8,284 nt of DNA, from contig DAIRET010000134.1 of NCBI GenBank assembly GCA_036795455.1, positions 1 to 8,284 on the forward strand. The letters are read 5' to 3'. The stretch comes from DAIRET01 sp036795455. GTDB taxonomy: Bacteria; Bacteroidota; Ignavibacteria; Ignavibacteriales; Ignavibacteriaceae. This document shows, piece after piece, positions 1 to 6,978 of the stretch (its first letter is position 1; each line of letters starts with the position of its first letter). The notes under the pieces were generated by a model. It was not told where the DNA came from and ran no database searches. It saw nothing but the letters and a program-made list of their open reading frames with translations. The translations under genes were made by a program, and so were the position numbers.

Positions 1-1253
1 AGTAATAATCCCACCATAGAGAATACACCAATCAAACTAAAGATAAGCCATAAAGTTTGAGGGTCTTTTAGATTATCTACAAAGTGAACATAAAGGTTAG
101 CTCCGAGAATACCACCGATTGAAGAGCCGATTACCCCGTATAAAAATGCATAGCCCAAATACGTTGCTTTTTTATCCGGCGGAGCAATTAATCCCACGTA
201 ACTAATGAATTTCGGATGTGCGGTCATTTCTCCGATTGAGAAAATTACAATACCGATAATAAATACCCATATATCTGTTGAGATAGCAAGAATAGCCATG
301 CCAACAGTTCCCATACCGATACCTGTAATCATTGTTGGTAATGCTTTTGTATTTTTTACGATATTTGATACGACCATCTGAAGAAGAATTATGGTTCCGG
401 CGTTTATTACTGTAACGTGTTCAACATCGAAGTACCAATTCAAGTTAATTCCTACCGCGGCAAATAAAGAATTAACAGCGTTGTTAATTTTAGTTGGGTC
501 AACATAATCTTTAACATACCACAATACCGAATCGAACATCTGGAAATATAAAATCCAAAAACCGGAATAGATTACAATCAACATGATGAATTTCACATCT
601 GTTAAAACCATTACCATCCCTTTTAAAACTTCCAGAAGGGATTTCGAGCTTTCCGGGCGCTTCGGTTCTTTGTAAATAAATATTGTCGGAATCAACATTG
701 CGGATGTTCCGATTGCAGATGCAAGTATAACATACTCCCATCCGAAATTATTTTTTAAATAAGGTACAAGTATTAACGGGAATAGAAATGCCCCGAAATT
801 AATCGACCAATAAAAAATACCGAATCCCATAGTGCTGTTTTTTTCGGTTGTTACTCTTGCAATCGTTCCCGAAATCATCGGTTTGAACGCTCCCGCACCG
901 ATTGCCATTATAACAAGACTTGCAAACACCATTGCGTATTCTGTGGTTTGACTTGTTAAAAAATATCCTAAGCCGAGGAATGAAAATGCAAAAATCAAAG
1001 TTTTCCTATAGCCGAATCTATCCCCGATTGCCCCGGCAAGAATCGGTAAAATATATAACAGAGGTTGAATAGTGCTTTTAATTACACCAACGCTCTCTTT
1101 TGAAAAATTTAATTGGTCTGTAAAGTAAACTGAAAGAATGCTCATCATACCGTAATATGAGCCTCTTTCGAAGAACTCCATCATTATAACAAGCCAGTAA
1201 GTACCTGAAAAAGACTTGAATAAATTGGTTTTCTGCTTTTCAGTATTTTCCAT
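1..1253 (-). CDS. POT/PTR-family major facilitator transporter (3' end cut by window edge)
   Basis: This is an inner-membrane secondary transporter. Family knowledge suggests proton-coupled uptake of small peptides or related compounds, but the substrate is not readable. The reading frame is open for 417 codons from the ATG at 1253 and leaves the window without a stop; POT proteins usually have about 450-550 residues. The family signature ExxER..YYG is seen at residues 26-35, an MFS loop motif GDRFGYR at 77-83, a Lys-Pro pair at 124-125, the second POT signature FYWSINFGA at 147-155, an FWxxxxQ-type segment near 232-238, and a later GE..A.P motif. Hydrophobic segments recur throughout. The first signature is slightly off: Gly31 replaces the usual Phe after ER. 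An AAAGGA ribosome site lies 4 nt before the ATG. The dehydrogenase gene ends 32 bp upstream on the same strand, so co-transcription is likely. The family call is firm; peptide specificity is not. Confidence 0.85.
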   Translation of the reverse strand, partial: MENTEKQKTNLFKSFSGTYWLVIMMEFFERGSYYGMMSILSVYFTDQLNFSKESVGVIKSTIQPLLYILPILAGAIGDRFGYRKTLIFAFSFLGLGYFLTSQTTEYAMVFASLVIMAIGAGAFKPMISGTIARVTTEKNSTMGFGIFYWSINFGAFLFPLILVPYLKNNFGWEYVILASAIGTSAMLIPTIFIYKEPKRPESSKSLLEVLKGMVMVLTDVKFIMLIVIYSGFWILYFQMFDSVLWYVKDYVDPTKINNAVNSLFAAVGINLNWYFDVEHVTVINAGTIILLQMVVSNIVKNTKALPTMITGIGMGTVGMAILAISTDIWVFIIGIVIFSIGEMTAHPKFISYVGLIAPPDKKATYLGYAFLYGVIGSSIGGILGANLYVHFVDNLKDPQTLWLIFSLIGVFSMVGLL

Positions 1254-1285
1254 AGATTCCTTTCAAATAGTTAAAAAATAATGGT

Positions 1286-2236
1286 TTACACCGCAGTAAG
1301 CGGCTTTTTGTTTTTAAGAACTGCTATCACGTTTTTTGCTGCAAGTTCAGCCATCTTAGATCGGGTTTCAATTGTTGCACTGCCCACGTGAGGAAGCAAT
1401 ACAACATTATCCAGTTTAAATAGTTCGGAATTAACAGCCGGTTCATTTTCATAAACGTCAAAACCCGCAGCGAAAATTTTCCTCCCCTTTAACAGTTTAA
1501 TTAATTCTCTTTCTTCGATTATCTCACCCCGTGCTGTGTTTATTACTACTGCCGTGCTTTTAAGCATCTGTAGTTTTTCTTTATTTAAAAGGTGGTAAGT
1601 ATCCGGCGTTAAAGGGAGATGAATTGATATAAAATCTGCTTTTTTTAATAGAGTATTCAATGTAACTTTTTTCCCGCCGAACCTCTTTTCTATCTGCTCA
1701 TTATTTGTTTTGTCGTAATAAAGAATTTTAGAATCAAACCCCGACATCCTTTTGGCAAATGCAGTACCGATGCGACCCGTTCCTAAAATTCCTACGGTTT
1801 TATTTCTTACATCAACACCGGTTAAAAGCTGGGGTTTCCATCCCTCGAATTTATTCTGACGCATCATATTATCCCCCTCAATTACCCGGCGTGCAGCAGC
1901 CAAAAGCAAAGTAACCGCAAGGTCGGCAGTGGCATCGGTTAAAATATCAGGCGTATTAGTAACAACGATACCTTTTGATTTTGCATAATTAACATCAATG
2001 TTGTTGTAACCTACGGCATAATTTGCAATTACTTTACAACCGGGCATTGCGTCGATAATATCTTTATCAATTTTATCTGTAAGCAGAGAAATTAAAGCAT
2101 CAATTCCTTTTACGCTTTTCAATAACTCCTGTTTTGAAATTGGTTTATCTTTTTTAAAAGATGTAACGTCGAACCCGTTTTTATTTAAAAGGGATTCGGC
2201 TATACCTGGTATTTTTCTCGTAATAAAAATTTTCAT
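1286..2236 (-). CDS. D-isomer-specific 2-hydroxyacid dehydrogenase, glyoxylate/hydroxypyruvate (D-glycerate) reductase-like
   Basis: This is a cytoplasmic NAD(H)-dependent oxidoreductase that interconverts a 2-oxoacid and a D-2-hydroxyacid. The closest resemblance is to glyoxylate/hydroxypyruvate reductases. It is complete at 316 residues, the usual family length. The catalytic domain is split around a Rossmann domain. The nucleotide-binding GxGxxG is GTGRIG at 152-157, and Asp175 at the end of the next strand suggests NAD rather than NADP. The family's catalytic triad is present: Arg236 (in TARGE), Glu265 (in YENEP) and His283 (in LPHVGSAT). The Gly-Trp-x-Pro segment at 132-135 before the Rossmann fold is typical of the glyoxylate/hydroxypyruvate branch. 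The ATG at 2236 has no evident Shine-Dalgarno sequence, only an A-rich leader. The gene is first in a probable two-gene unit with the downstream transporter and diverges from the rnf operon. Exact substrate is uncertain; lactate- or phosphoglycerate-type activity is less likely from the motifs. Confidence 0.88.
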   Translation of the reverse strand: MKIFITRKIPGIAESLLNKNGFDVTSFKKDKPISKQELLKSVKGIDALISLLTDKIDKDIIDAMPGCKVIANYAVGYNNIDVNYAKSKGIVVTNTPDILTDATADLAVTLLLAAARRVIEGDNMMRQNKFEGWKPQLLTGVDVRNKTVGILGTGRIGTAFAKRMSGFDSKILYYDKTNNEQIEKRFGGKKVTLNTLLKKADFISIHLPLTPDTYHLLNKEKLQMLKSTAVVINTARGEIIEERELIKLLKGRKIFAAGFDVYENEPAVNSELFKLDNVVLLPHVGSATIETRSKMAELAAKNVIAVLKNKKPLTAV

Positions 2237-2306
2237 ATGTCTGTTTTTTTAAAATTTCGGGTTGAAGATAATTAAAAGAGATGTATCCGCAAAAGGAAAA
2301 CGCCCC

Positions 2307-2324
2307 ATAACCGGCTTTGGTTAT
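2307..2324. promoter_or_regulatory. Perfect 6-bp inverted repeat upstream of the dehydrogenase gene
   Basis: ATAACC at 2307-2312 and GGTTAT at 2319-2324 are perfectly complementary around a 6-nt GGCTTT loop. The repeat lies about 70 bp upstream of the minus-strand dehydrogenase start, so it could be an operator or a leader-RNA hairpin. No T-tract follows on either strand, which argues against an intrinsic terminator. A function is inferred only from position and symmetry. Confidence 0.25.
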
Positions 2325-2372
2325 TCTTTGTAAAATTTGAGAATTATCGTTGTTCGATTTTGCTCAACCCAA

Positions 2373-2383
2373 GGAATTATTCC
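2373..2383. promoter_or_regulatory. Short palindrome GGAATTATTCC in the divergent region
   Basis: GGAAT and ATTCC are perfect inverted halves around a single T. The palindrome lies 137 bp upstream of the dehydrogenase start and about 410 bp upstream of rnfC, so if functional it more likely serves the minus-strand unit. Palindromes of this length also arise by chance in AT-rich DNA. Confidence 0.18.
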
Positions 2384-2646
2384 GAATTTTCCGGTTAATC
2401 TTATCTTATTTATTTCTTACAAAAAGGAAACAATTTTATCAAAAATGAAAAATGGACGAGCCGTGATGTTCTTTTAAATAGTTTTACTGGTAAAATAATC
2501 AGAATACTTTTTTACTTATTAAATAACTGAATTTTTAATCGCCCTTAACTGTTTTGGCGAATTCACCCACATCTCTATGCGGAAACCATGCAATCCATTG
2601 ATTTATAATGGGTTACAGCATATATTCCAACATTAAACCAAGTTTC

Positions 2647-2670
2647 GATATAGCAGCAGCAGTTTATATC
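2647..2670. promoter_or_regulatory. Spaced inverted repeat GATATA-N12-TATATC upstream of rnfC
   Basis: The two 6-bp arms are perfect inverted copies separated by 12 nt that include a GCAGCAGCA run. The repeat ends 120 bp before the rnfC start codon. Spacing between arms fits binding by a dimeric regulator, so it is a candidate operator for the rnf operon. No regulator gene is in the window, and the assignment is speculative. Confidence 0.22.
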
Positions 2671-2790
2671 AAAGAGTTTTATTCACTGAAAAAAAATATA
2701 CGGTGTGAAATTATACTCAGTTTCCAATTCCGCTTATTGGCTTAGAATTTGTATCAATTCTGCAAATTTTTTGACTAACGAGATAAGAAT

Positions 2791-4125
2791 ATGGGTTTAT
2801 TTAATAGTAAAACATTTCGCGGCGGCGTTCATCCTTTTGAAAACAAAGAACTTACGGAAGACCTTGCATTAGAGGTTATGCCTGACCCCAAAACTGTTAT
2901 TATTTCATTGTCACAGCATATCGGGAAACAGGCAAAACCGACAGTGAAAAAAGGGATTGAAGTTAATGCCGGTTCGGTAATAGCGGAACCGGAGGGATTT
3001 GTATCAATTCCGATCCACAGTTCTGTAAATGGAAAAGTAACAAATGTTCACCCGGAACCGAATACATCCGGCTTCCCGAAAGATTCGATAATTATCCAGT
3101 CGGTTGAAGGAGATGGATTAGAAAAGTACCCGCCTTTAAACCCGGTTTCAGTAACCCCCGAAGAAATAAAAGAGAGAGTCCGCTTAGCCGGAATAGTAGG
3201 ACAGGGCGGTGCTGCATTCCCGACTTTCATAAAACTTTCACCACCTCAAGACAAAAAAATTGACTACGTAATATTAAACGGATGCGAATGCGAACCATAT
3301 CTGACACGCGATTACAGGCTTATGCTCGAAAAACCGGAAGATGTTTTAACCGGGTTAAATTTAATAATGAAAGCTATCGGTGTTGACAGAGGAATAGTTG
3401 GAATAGAAGATAATAAACCTAAAGCTATTGAAAAATTGAAAGAAGTTGCGAATAAATTTCCCGGCATTTCTGTTGAAGTTTTAGAAACAAAGTATCCCCA
3501 GGGTGCAGAAAAAATGCTTATTAAAGCAACAACAGGAAGAGAAGTTCCTCCAGGGAAACTTCCCCTTGATGTTGGTGTCGTTGTTCAAAACATTGGTACT
3601 GCCGTTGCAGTTTATGACGCAGTTGTAAAAGGCGAACCGCAGCTTTATGCTGCATTAACAGTTACAGGCAGAGGAATTAACAACCCGAAAAACCTTTATG
3701 TTAAAGTCGGGACCCCAATCAGTGATGTGCTTGAATACTGCGGTGGCGTTAAAGATGAAGCTGTAAAAGTTGTTGTCGGTGGCCCGATGATGGGTGTTGC
3801 ACAATACGATTTTTCAGCCCCGATAATGAAAGCAACTTCGGGAATAGTTGTTTTAACTAAAGAAGAAGCAAATGCTGCTGAAGAAACTTCATGCCTTAGT
3901 TGCGGTAAATGTATTGATGCTTGTCCGCTTAACTTGATTCCTACAAAACTTGCACGGTTTACGATGCTTGACCGCCTTGAAGATGCAGAAAATTACAACA
4001 TAACGGTTTGTATGGAATGCGGAACATGCACTTTCGAATGCCCCGCTAATTTACCCCTCGTTCAATGGATACGCCTCGGTAAAAAGAGAGTATTGGAACT
4101 TCAAAGAGAAAGAAAATCGGCTTAA
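2791..4125 (+). CDS. rnfC: Rnf electron transport complex subunit C (NADH-side Fe-S/flavin subunit)
   Basis: RnfC is the peripheral cytoplasmic subunit that exchanges electrons with NAD(H) in the ion-translocating ferredoxin:NAD+ oxidoreductase. The 444-residue product opens with the typical TFRGGVHP segment (residues 8-15). It continues through a barrel-sandwich region, then the nucleotide/flavin-type loop GQGGAAFP (137-144) and the LNGCECEPY segment (162-170), and later an SLBB-like region. The C-terminus carries two 4Fe-4S motifs: Cys368/371/374/378 and Cys407/410/413/417, each followed by Pro. This two-cluster pattern identifies RnfC rather than NqrA. The protein ends soon after the second cluster, so no RnfB-like ferredoxin domain is fused to it. 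The length matches short clostridial/Thermotoga-type RnfC proteins and lacks the long repeat-rich tail of proteobacterial ones. An in-frame TAA at 2776-2778 and no other nearby ATG fix the start; the ribosome site is weak. It is the first gene of the operon. Confidence 0.96.
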   Translation: MGLFNSKTFRGGVHPFENKELTEDLALEVMPDPKTVIISLSQHIGKQAKPTVKKGIEVNAGSVIAEPEGFVSIPIHSSVNGKVTNVHPEPNTSGFPKDSIIIQSVEGDGLEKYPPLNPVSVTPEEIKERVRLAGIVGQGGAAFPTFIKLSPPQDKKIDYVILNGCECEPYLTRDYRLMLEKPEDVLTGLNLIMKAIGVDRGIVGIEDNKPKAIEKLKEVANKFPGISVEVLETKYPQGAEKMLIKATTGREVPPGKLPLDVGVVVQNIGTAVAVYDAVVKGEPQLYAALTVTGRGINNPKNLYVKVGTPISDVLEYCGGVKDEAVKVVVGGPMMGVAQYDFSAPIMKATSGIVVLTKEEANAAEETSCLSCGKCIDACPLNLIPTKLARFTMLDRLEDAENYNITVCMECGTCTFECPANLPLVQWIRLGKKRVLELQRERKSA

Positions 4126-4150
4126 GATATTTAATTAATAAAGAAAAATA

Positions 4151-4156
4151 AAAGGA
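4151..4156 (+). promoter_or_regulatory. Closely spaced ribosome binding site of rnfD
   Basis: AAAGGA ends only 2 nt before the rnfD ATG, closer than the usual 5-9 nt. No alternative downstream start is plausible, because the conserved SPH segment comes before the next Met codon (residue 30). rnfD may therefore be translated less efficiently than its neighbours or depend on its A-rich leader. Confidence 0.4.
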
Positions 4157-4158
4157 AT

Positions 4159-5124
4159 ATGGCTACAACTACAGCGAATCCTACATACAGATTAGAACTA
4201 ACAAGTTCCCCGCACGTTCACTCACGATGGTCTACAAAGCAGGCTATGTGGATGGTAGTTTTATCTCTGCTTCCTCCAATTGTAGCTGCAGTACTGTTTT
4301 TTGGTTTTTACCAATTATTGGTTATTGCAGTCAGCGTTGGTTTTTGTGTTGGTACAGAAGCAGCTATTAAAGTTATCAGGAAACGAAAAGTGGTGATCGA
4401 AGACGGGAGTGCAGTGATTACCGGATTACTGCTGGCATTGGTACTACCGCCAAACTTTTCACTCTTCTTTACAGCACTCGGTGCAGTATTTGCAATCGGG
4501 GTAGGTAAAGAAATTTTCGGCGGATTAGGTTACAATATTTTTAACCCCGCACTCGTCGGAAGAGCATTTTTACAAGCAGCTTTCCCGGTTGCTATGACTT
4601 CATGGGTCGTTCCGAACTTTGCAGATGCGGTTACAAAAGCTACCCCGCTTGCAATCTTTAAATTTGAAGCGGCAAAAGTTGAATCGTTATCGCCTATGTT
4701 CTTCGGTAACATTACTGGTTCACTCGGTGAAACTTCAGCTATTGCAGTATTGGCAGGCGGAATATTCCTTGTTGCAATCGGAGTTGCAAATTGGAGAATT
4801 CCTACTGCAATGGTGCTTGGTGCTATTATTTTCGGAGGAATATTTTATCTAATTGACCCCACAAAGTATCCGACACCGATGTTTCACATTTTTGCCGGTG
4901 GTTTCCTTTTCGGCGCATTTTACATGGCAACCGATTGGGTAACTTCTCCTCTAACTTCCAAGGGAATGTGGATTTTCGGCTTCGGTATCTCTTTCGTAAT
5001 TGTTGTAATCCGTTTATTCGGAGGCTTACCGGAAGGTGTTATGTACGCCATTTTACTTATGAACGGTTTTGTCCCTTTAATTAATAGAATAACAAAACCA
5101 AAAGTGTTCGGAGGTGCAAAATGA
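4159..5124 (+). CDS. rnfD: Rnf electron transport complex subunit D (membrane flavoprotein)
   Basis: RnfD is a polytopic inner-membrane subunit, homologous to NqrB, that carries covalently bound FMN in the electron path of Rnf. The 321-residue product has about ten hydrophobic segments starting near residue 30. It shows the family segments SPHVH (17-21), DGSAVITG (82-89), FNPALVGRAF (128-137), GSLGETS (187-193) and ATDWVTSPLT (257-266). The expected phosphoester flavinylation site is Thr162 in TKATPL, reached by analogy with the S/T-x-A-T-P motif of RnfD/NqrB. It has Lys160 where many flavinylation sites have Gly. The gene follows rnfC after 33 bp, and its TGA overlaps the rnfG ATG by 4 bp, which implies translational coupling. 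ApbE, encoded downstream, is the probable enzyme that attaches the FMN. Confidence 0.95.
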   Translation: MATTTANPTYRLELTSSPHVHSRWSTKQAMWMVVLSLLPPIVAAVLFFGFYQLLVIAVSVGFCVGTEAAIKVIRKRKVVIEDGSAVITGLLLALVLPPNFSLFFTALGAVFAIGVGKEIFGGLGYNIFNPALVGRAFLQAAFPVAMTSWVVPNFADAVTKATPLAIFKFEAAKVESLSPMFFGNITGSLGETSAIAVLAGGIFLVAIGVANWRIPTAMVLGAIIFGGIFYLIDPTKYPTPMFHIFAGGFLFGAFYMATDWVTSPLTSKGMWIFGFGISFVIVVIRLFGGLPEGVMYAILLMNGFVPLINRITKPKVFGGAK

Positions 5125-5690
5125 AAATTGTATTCCAAATGCTTGCAACATTAACAATAATTGGACTTCTATCGGGGGGATTGCTTTCATACATTAGCGG
5201 TTGGTCTTCTCCTTTTATTGCTAAAAATAAATTAAAAGCTACAGAAGAAGCAATCTATCTTGTTCAACCTGAGGGAAAATCATATGAACCGGTTAAGGAT
5301 CCGAGCTTAGAGGCTTATAAAGTCTTCAACGAGAATAAAGATTTTATCGGTTATTCCCTTGTTTACAAAGGTAACGGGTTCCAGGATAAAATTAGAGTAA
5401 TGGCTGGTCTGACTGAAGATATAAAAAAAATCACAGCAATCGAAGTCCTTGAACAAACAGAAACTCCGGGTTTGGGCACAAAAATTCTTGAAAATAATTT
5501 TAGAGATCAGTTTCATGGTTTGATCACTACTCCAAATATTGGATGGATTAAAGAGGGTTCGGGCGAGAAGAAAGAGAATGAAATTGTTGCTATAACCGGA
5601 GCTACAATCTCTTCAAAATCTGTTGTAGCAATTTTGAACGAAGGCTTGATAAAGCTTCGCGAACTTGAAAAGAAGGGAGGCGACAAATGA
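5121..5690 (+). CDS. rnfG: Rnf electron transport complex subunit G (covalent FMN subunit)
   Basis: RnfG is a single-span membrane protein whose FMN-binding domain faces the outside of the cytoplasmic membrane and passes electrons between the other Rnf subunits. The 189-residue product, a normal length, has one N-terminal hydrophobic helix at about residues 7-26 and then a soluble FMN-binding domain. The family segment EQTETPGLGTKI lies at 111-122. The flavinylation motif ITGATISS (158-165) places the covalent FMN on Thr162 and matches the ApbE target consensus well. A strong GGAGG site at 5110-5114 lies 6 nt before the ATG. Both ends overlap neighbours through ATGA junctions (rnfD upstream, rnfE downstream), so the three subunits are probably made in coordinated amounts. 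Confidence 0.95.
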   Translation: MKIVFQMLATLTIIGLLSGGLLSYISGWSSPFIAKNKLKATEEAIYLVQPEGKSYEPVKDPSLEAYKVFNENKDFIGYSLVYKGNGFQDKIRVMAGLTEDIKKITAIEVLEQTETPGLGTKILENNFRDQFHGLITTPNIGWIKEGSGEKKENEIVAITGATISSKSVVAILNEGLIKLRELEKKGGDK

Positions 5691-6367
5691 AAAAACAGGT
5701 TACCCTATCGCAGGAATTTCTAAAAAATTTATGGGACAACAACCCCATTTTTAAACAGGTATTGGGTATGTGTCCAACACTTGCTGTTACAGTGTCTGCA
5801 ATTAACGGTATTGCTATGGCGCTTGCAACAACATTTGTACTTGTTTTTTCAAGTTTATTGATTTCATTAATCCGGAAACTTATACCGGATCAGGTTCGAA
5901 TAGCTGCATTTATAGTAATTATAGCAACATTCGTAACAATAGTTGACCTTGTTATGAAAGCAAAGTTCCCCGAACTAAGTAAATCACTCGGCGCTTTCAT
6001 TCCATTGATTGTTGTTAACTGTATTATACTTGGACGGGCTGAAGCATTTGCCTCAAAAAACACTCCGTTACGTTCTGTATTCGATGCCCTCGGAAGCGGA
6101 ATGGGATTTTTAATCGTGTTATTTGTACTCGGTGGCATTAGAGAAATTTTCGGATCGGGGACACTATTAGGTTTCCAGATGCTTCCAAACGCTTTCGAGC
6201 CATGGATTGTTATGATACTTCCTGCAGGTGCATTCCTTACACTTGGTTTAATGATGGGCTTTTCCAACACGTATCTTGAAAGGAAAAAGAGATTGGAAAG
6301 AGAAGCGGTTTTACAAAAATTCAAAAAGCCGGTTGAAGTTCAAGAGATTAAAGAGGAAGGAGCATAA
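5687..6367 (+). CDS. rnfE: Rnf electron transport complex subunit E (membrane iron-binding subunit)
   Basis: RnfE is an integral membrane subunit, paralogous to RnfA and homologous to NqrD. The pair is known to hold an intramembrane iron or 2Fe-2S centre with cysteines from both subunits. The 226-residue product has the two hallmark cysteines, Cys29 in LGMCPTLAV and Cys112 in VVNCIILGRAEAFAS. It has about six hydrophobic segments plus the conserved GGIRE..GSG stretch (149-158). After the last helix there is a strongly charged tail (about residues 198-226, rich in Lys, Arg and Glu) that should lie in the cytoplasm. A GGGAGG site at 5675-5680 lies 6 nt before the ATG, which overlaps the rnfG stop. 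The gene is separated from rnfA by 2 bp. Confidence 0.95.
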   Translation: MKKQVTLSQEFLKNLWDNNPIFKQVLGMCPTLAVTVSAINGIAMALATTFVLVFSSLLISLIRKLIPDQVRIAAFIVIIATFVTIVDLVMKAKFPELSKSLGAFIPLIVVNCIILGRAEAFASKNTPLRSVFDALGSGMGFLIVLFVLGGIREIFGSGTLLGFQMLPNAFEPWIVMILPAGAFLTLGLMMGFSNTYLERKKRLEREAVLQKFKKPVEVQEIKEEGA

Positions 6368-6369
6368 GC

Positions 6370-6942
6370 ATGGAACTGTTCATTATATTTATTTCCGCTG
6401 CTGTTGTAAACAACTTTGTTCTTGCATACTTCCTCGGTATATGCCCGTTTATCGGTGTGTCGAACAAAATATCTTCCGCAGTATCAATGGGAATGGCAAC
6501 AACCTTCGTTATGGTAATTACTTCAATTGTAAGCTGGTTGTTGTATAATTTTATACTTGTACCATACGACCTAACATTCCTGCAGATACCTTCCTTTATA
6601 TTGGTAATTGCATCGCTTGTACAGTTCGTTGAAATGGTAATTAAAAAAGTGAGCCAGCCTTTATACAGGGCGCTCGGAATTTTTCTCCCGTTAATCACTA
6701 CTAACTGTGCAATAATGGGATTAGCTTTATTTATCAGCATGAGAGAATACAACTTCCTCGAAGGTATAGTATTCGGAGTTGGTGCCGGCGCAGGTTTTAC
6801 GCTCGCATTAACAATAATGGCTGGAATTAGAGAAGAACTTGAACTTGCAGACGTCCCGAAAGGATTCCGCGGTGCACCGATTACATTGATTGTAGCCGGT
6901 TTGCTCGCGCTCGCTTTCATGGGTTTTGCAGGTATGATTTAA
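6370..6942 (+). CDS. rnfA: Rnf electron transport complex subunit A (membrane iron-binding subunit)
   Basis: RnfA is the inner-membrane partner of RnfE and a homologue of NqrE; the two are inverted-topology paralogues that share an intramembrane iron centre. The 190-residue product is the normal length and almost wholly hydrophobic, with about six helices. It has Cys25 in LGICPFIGV and Cys113 in TTNCAIMGLAL, the same pair of half-sites as in RnfE, and the conserved AGIREE segment at 151-156. An AAGGAG site at 6357-6362 lies 7 nt before the ATG. In clostridial-type operons rnfA is followed by rnfB; here the next gene is instead a Tat-exported NusG-II protein after 36 bp. The end of the gene overlaps the left arm of an AT-only inverted repeat. 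Confidence 0.95.
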   Translation: MELFIIFISAAVVNNFVLAYFLGICPFIGVSNKISSAVSMGMATTFVMVITSIVSWLLYNFILVPYDLTFLQIPSFILVIASLVQFVEMVIKKVSQPLYRALGIFLPLITTNCAIMGLALFISMREYNFLEGIVFGVGAGAGFTLALTIMAGIREELELADVPKGFRGAPITLIVAGLLALAFMGFAGMI

Positions 6943-6962
6943 TTAAAAAATTTGTAATTAAA
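6938..6962. repeat. AT-only inverted repeat between rnfA and the Tat protein gene
   Basis: TTTAATTA at 6938-6945 and TAATTAAA at 6955-6962 form a perfect 8-bp inverted repeat around a 9-nt spacer. The left arm contains the rnfA stop codon, and the right arm ends 3 nt before the GGAG ribosome site of the next gene. An A/T-only stem is weak and has no GC core, so a terminator is unlikely. It might be a protein-binding site or a weak processing or translation signal, or chance in AT-rich spacer DNA. Confidence 0.25.
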
Positions 6963-6965
6963 GTT

Positions 6966-6969
6966 GGAG
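6966..6969 (+). promoter_or_regulatory. Ribosome binding site deciding the Tat protein start
   Basis: GGAG at 6966-6969 lies 9 nt before the ATG at 6979. A longer frame could open at TTG 6964, but that codon itself overlaps the GGAG and would add five residues (MEIKN) with no site of its own. ATG 6979 is therefore preferred and puts the twin-arginine motif at residues 3-9, directly at the N-terminus as expected. Confidence 0.7.
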
Positions 6970-6978
6970 ATTAAAAAT

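Larger units (their letters stand above)
2237..2790. other. Divergent intergenic region, no gene found
   Basis: This 554 bp AT-rich stretch lies between the divergent dehydrogenase and rnfC starts and should hold both promoters. Only very short open frames occur: for example a 19-codon ATG frame from 2578 on the plus strand, and a 25-codon frame without ATG ending at 2535 on the minus strand. None has a convincing ribosome site. Three small inverted repeats stand out (2307-2324, 2373-2383, 2647-2670) and are listed separately. I found no exact Bacteroidota-type TAnnTTTG box and no good sigma70 pair. No riboswitch consensus that I know and no tRNA was seen. Confidence 0.6.

Noticed and set aside
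511..741. A 76-codon minus-strand open frame.
   Set aside because: It lies in another frame within the transporter gene, whose reading frame is continuous and carries family motifs.
2307..2324. Intrinsic terminator at the ATAACC/GGTTAT hairpin.
   Set aside because: No U-tract follows on either strand, and it lies upstream of a gene rather than after one.
2747..3010. The 14-mer ATTTGTATCAATTC occurs at 2747-2760 and again inside rnfC at 2997-3010, exactly 250 bp apart.
   Set aside because: One chance repeat of this length is not surprising in an AT-rich 8 kb window, and the second copy encodes conserved RnfC residues.
5890..6324. A 144-codon minus-strand open frame opposite rnfE.
   Set aside because: It is the antisense shadow of a clear rnfE gene and has no recognisable domain.
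6348..6920. A 190-codon minus-strand open frame opposite rnfA.
   Set aside because: It is the antisense shadow of rnfA; its composition is low complexity with no family features, while rnfA has full motifs and a ribosome site.
2791..6942. Possible Na+-NQR instead of Rnf.
   Set aside because: The first subunit carries two 4Fe-4S motifs typical of RnfC, unlike NqrA, and no NqrF-like gene is present in the window.
6964..6978. TTG start that would extend the Tat protein by five residues.
   Set aside because: It overlaps the GGAG ribosome site that serves the ATG at 6979, and the extension adds nothing to the Tat signal.
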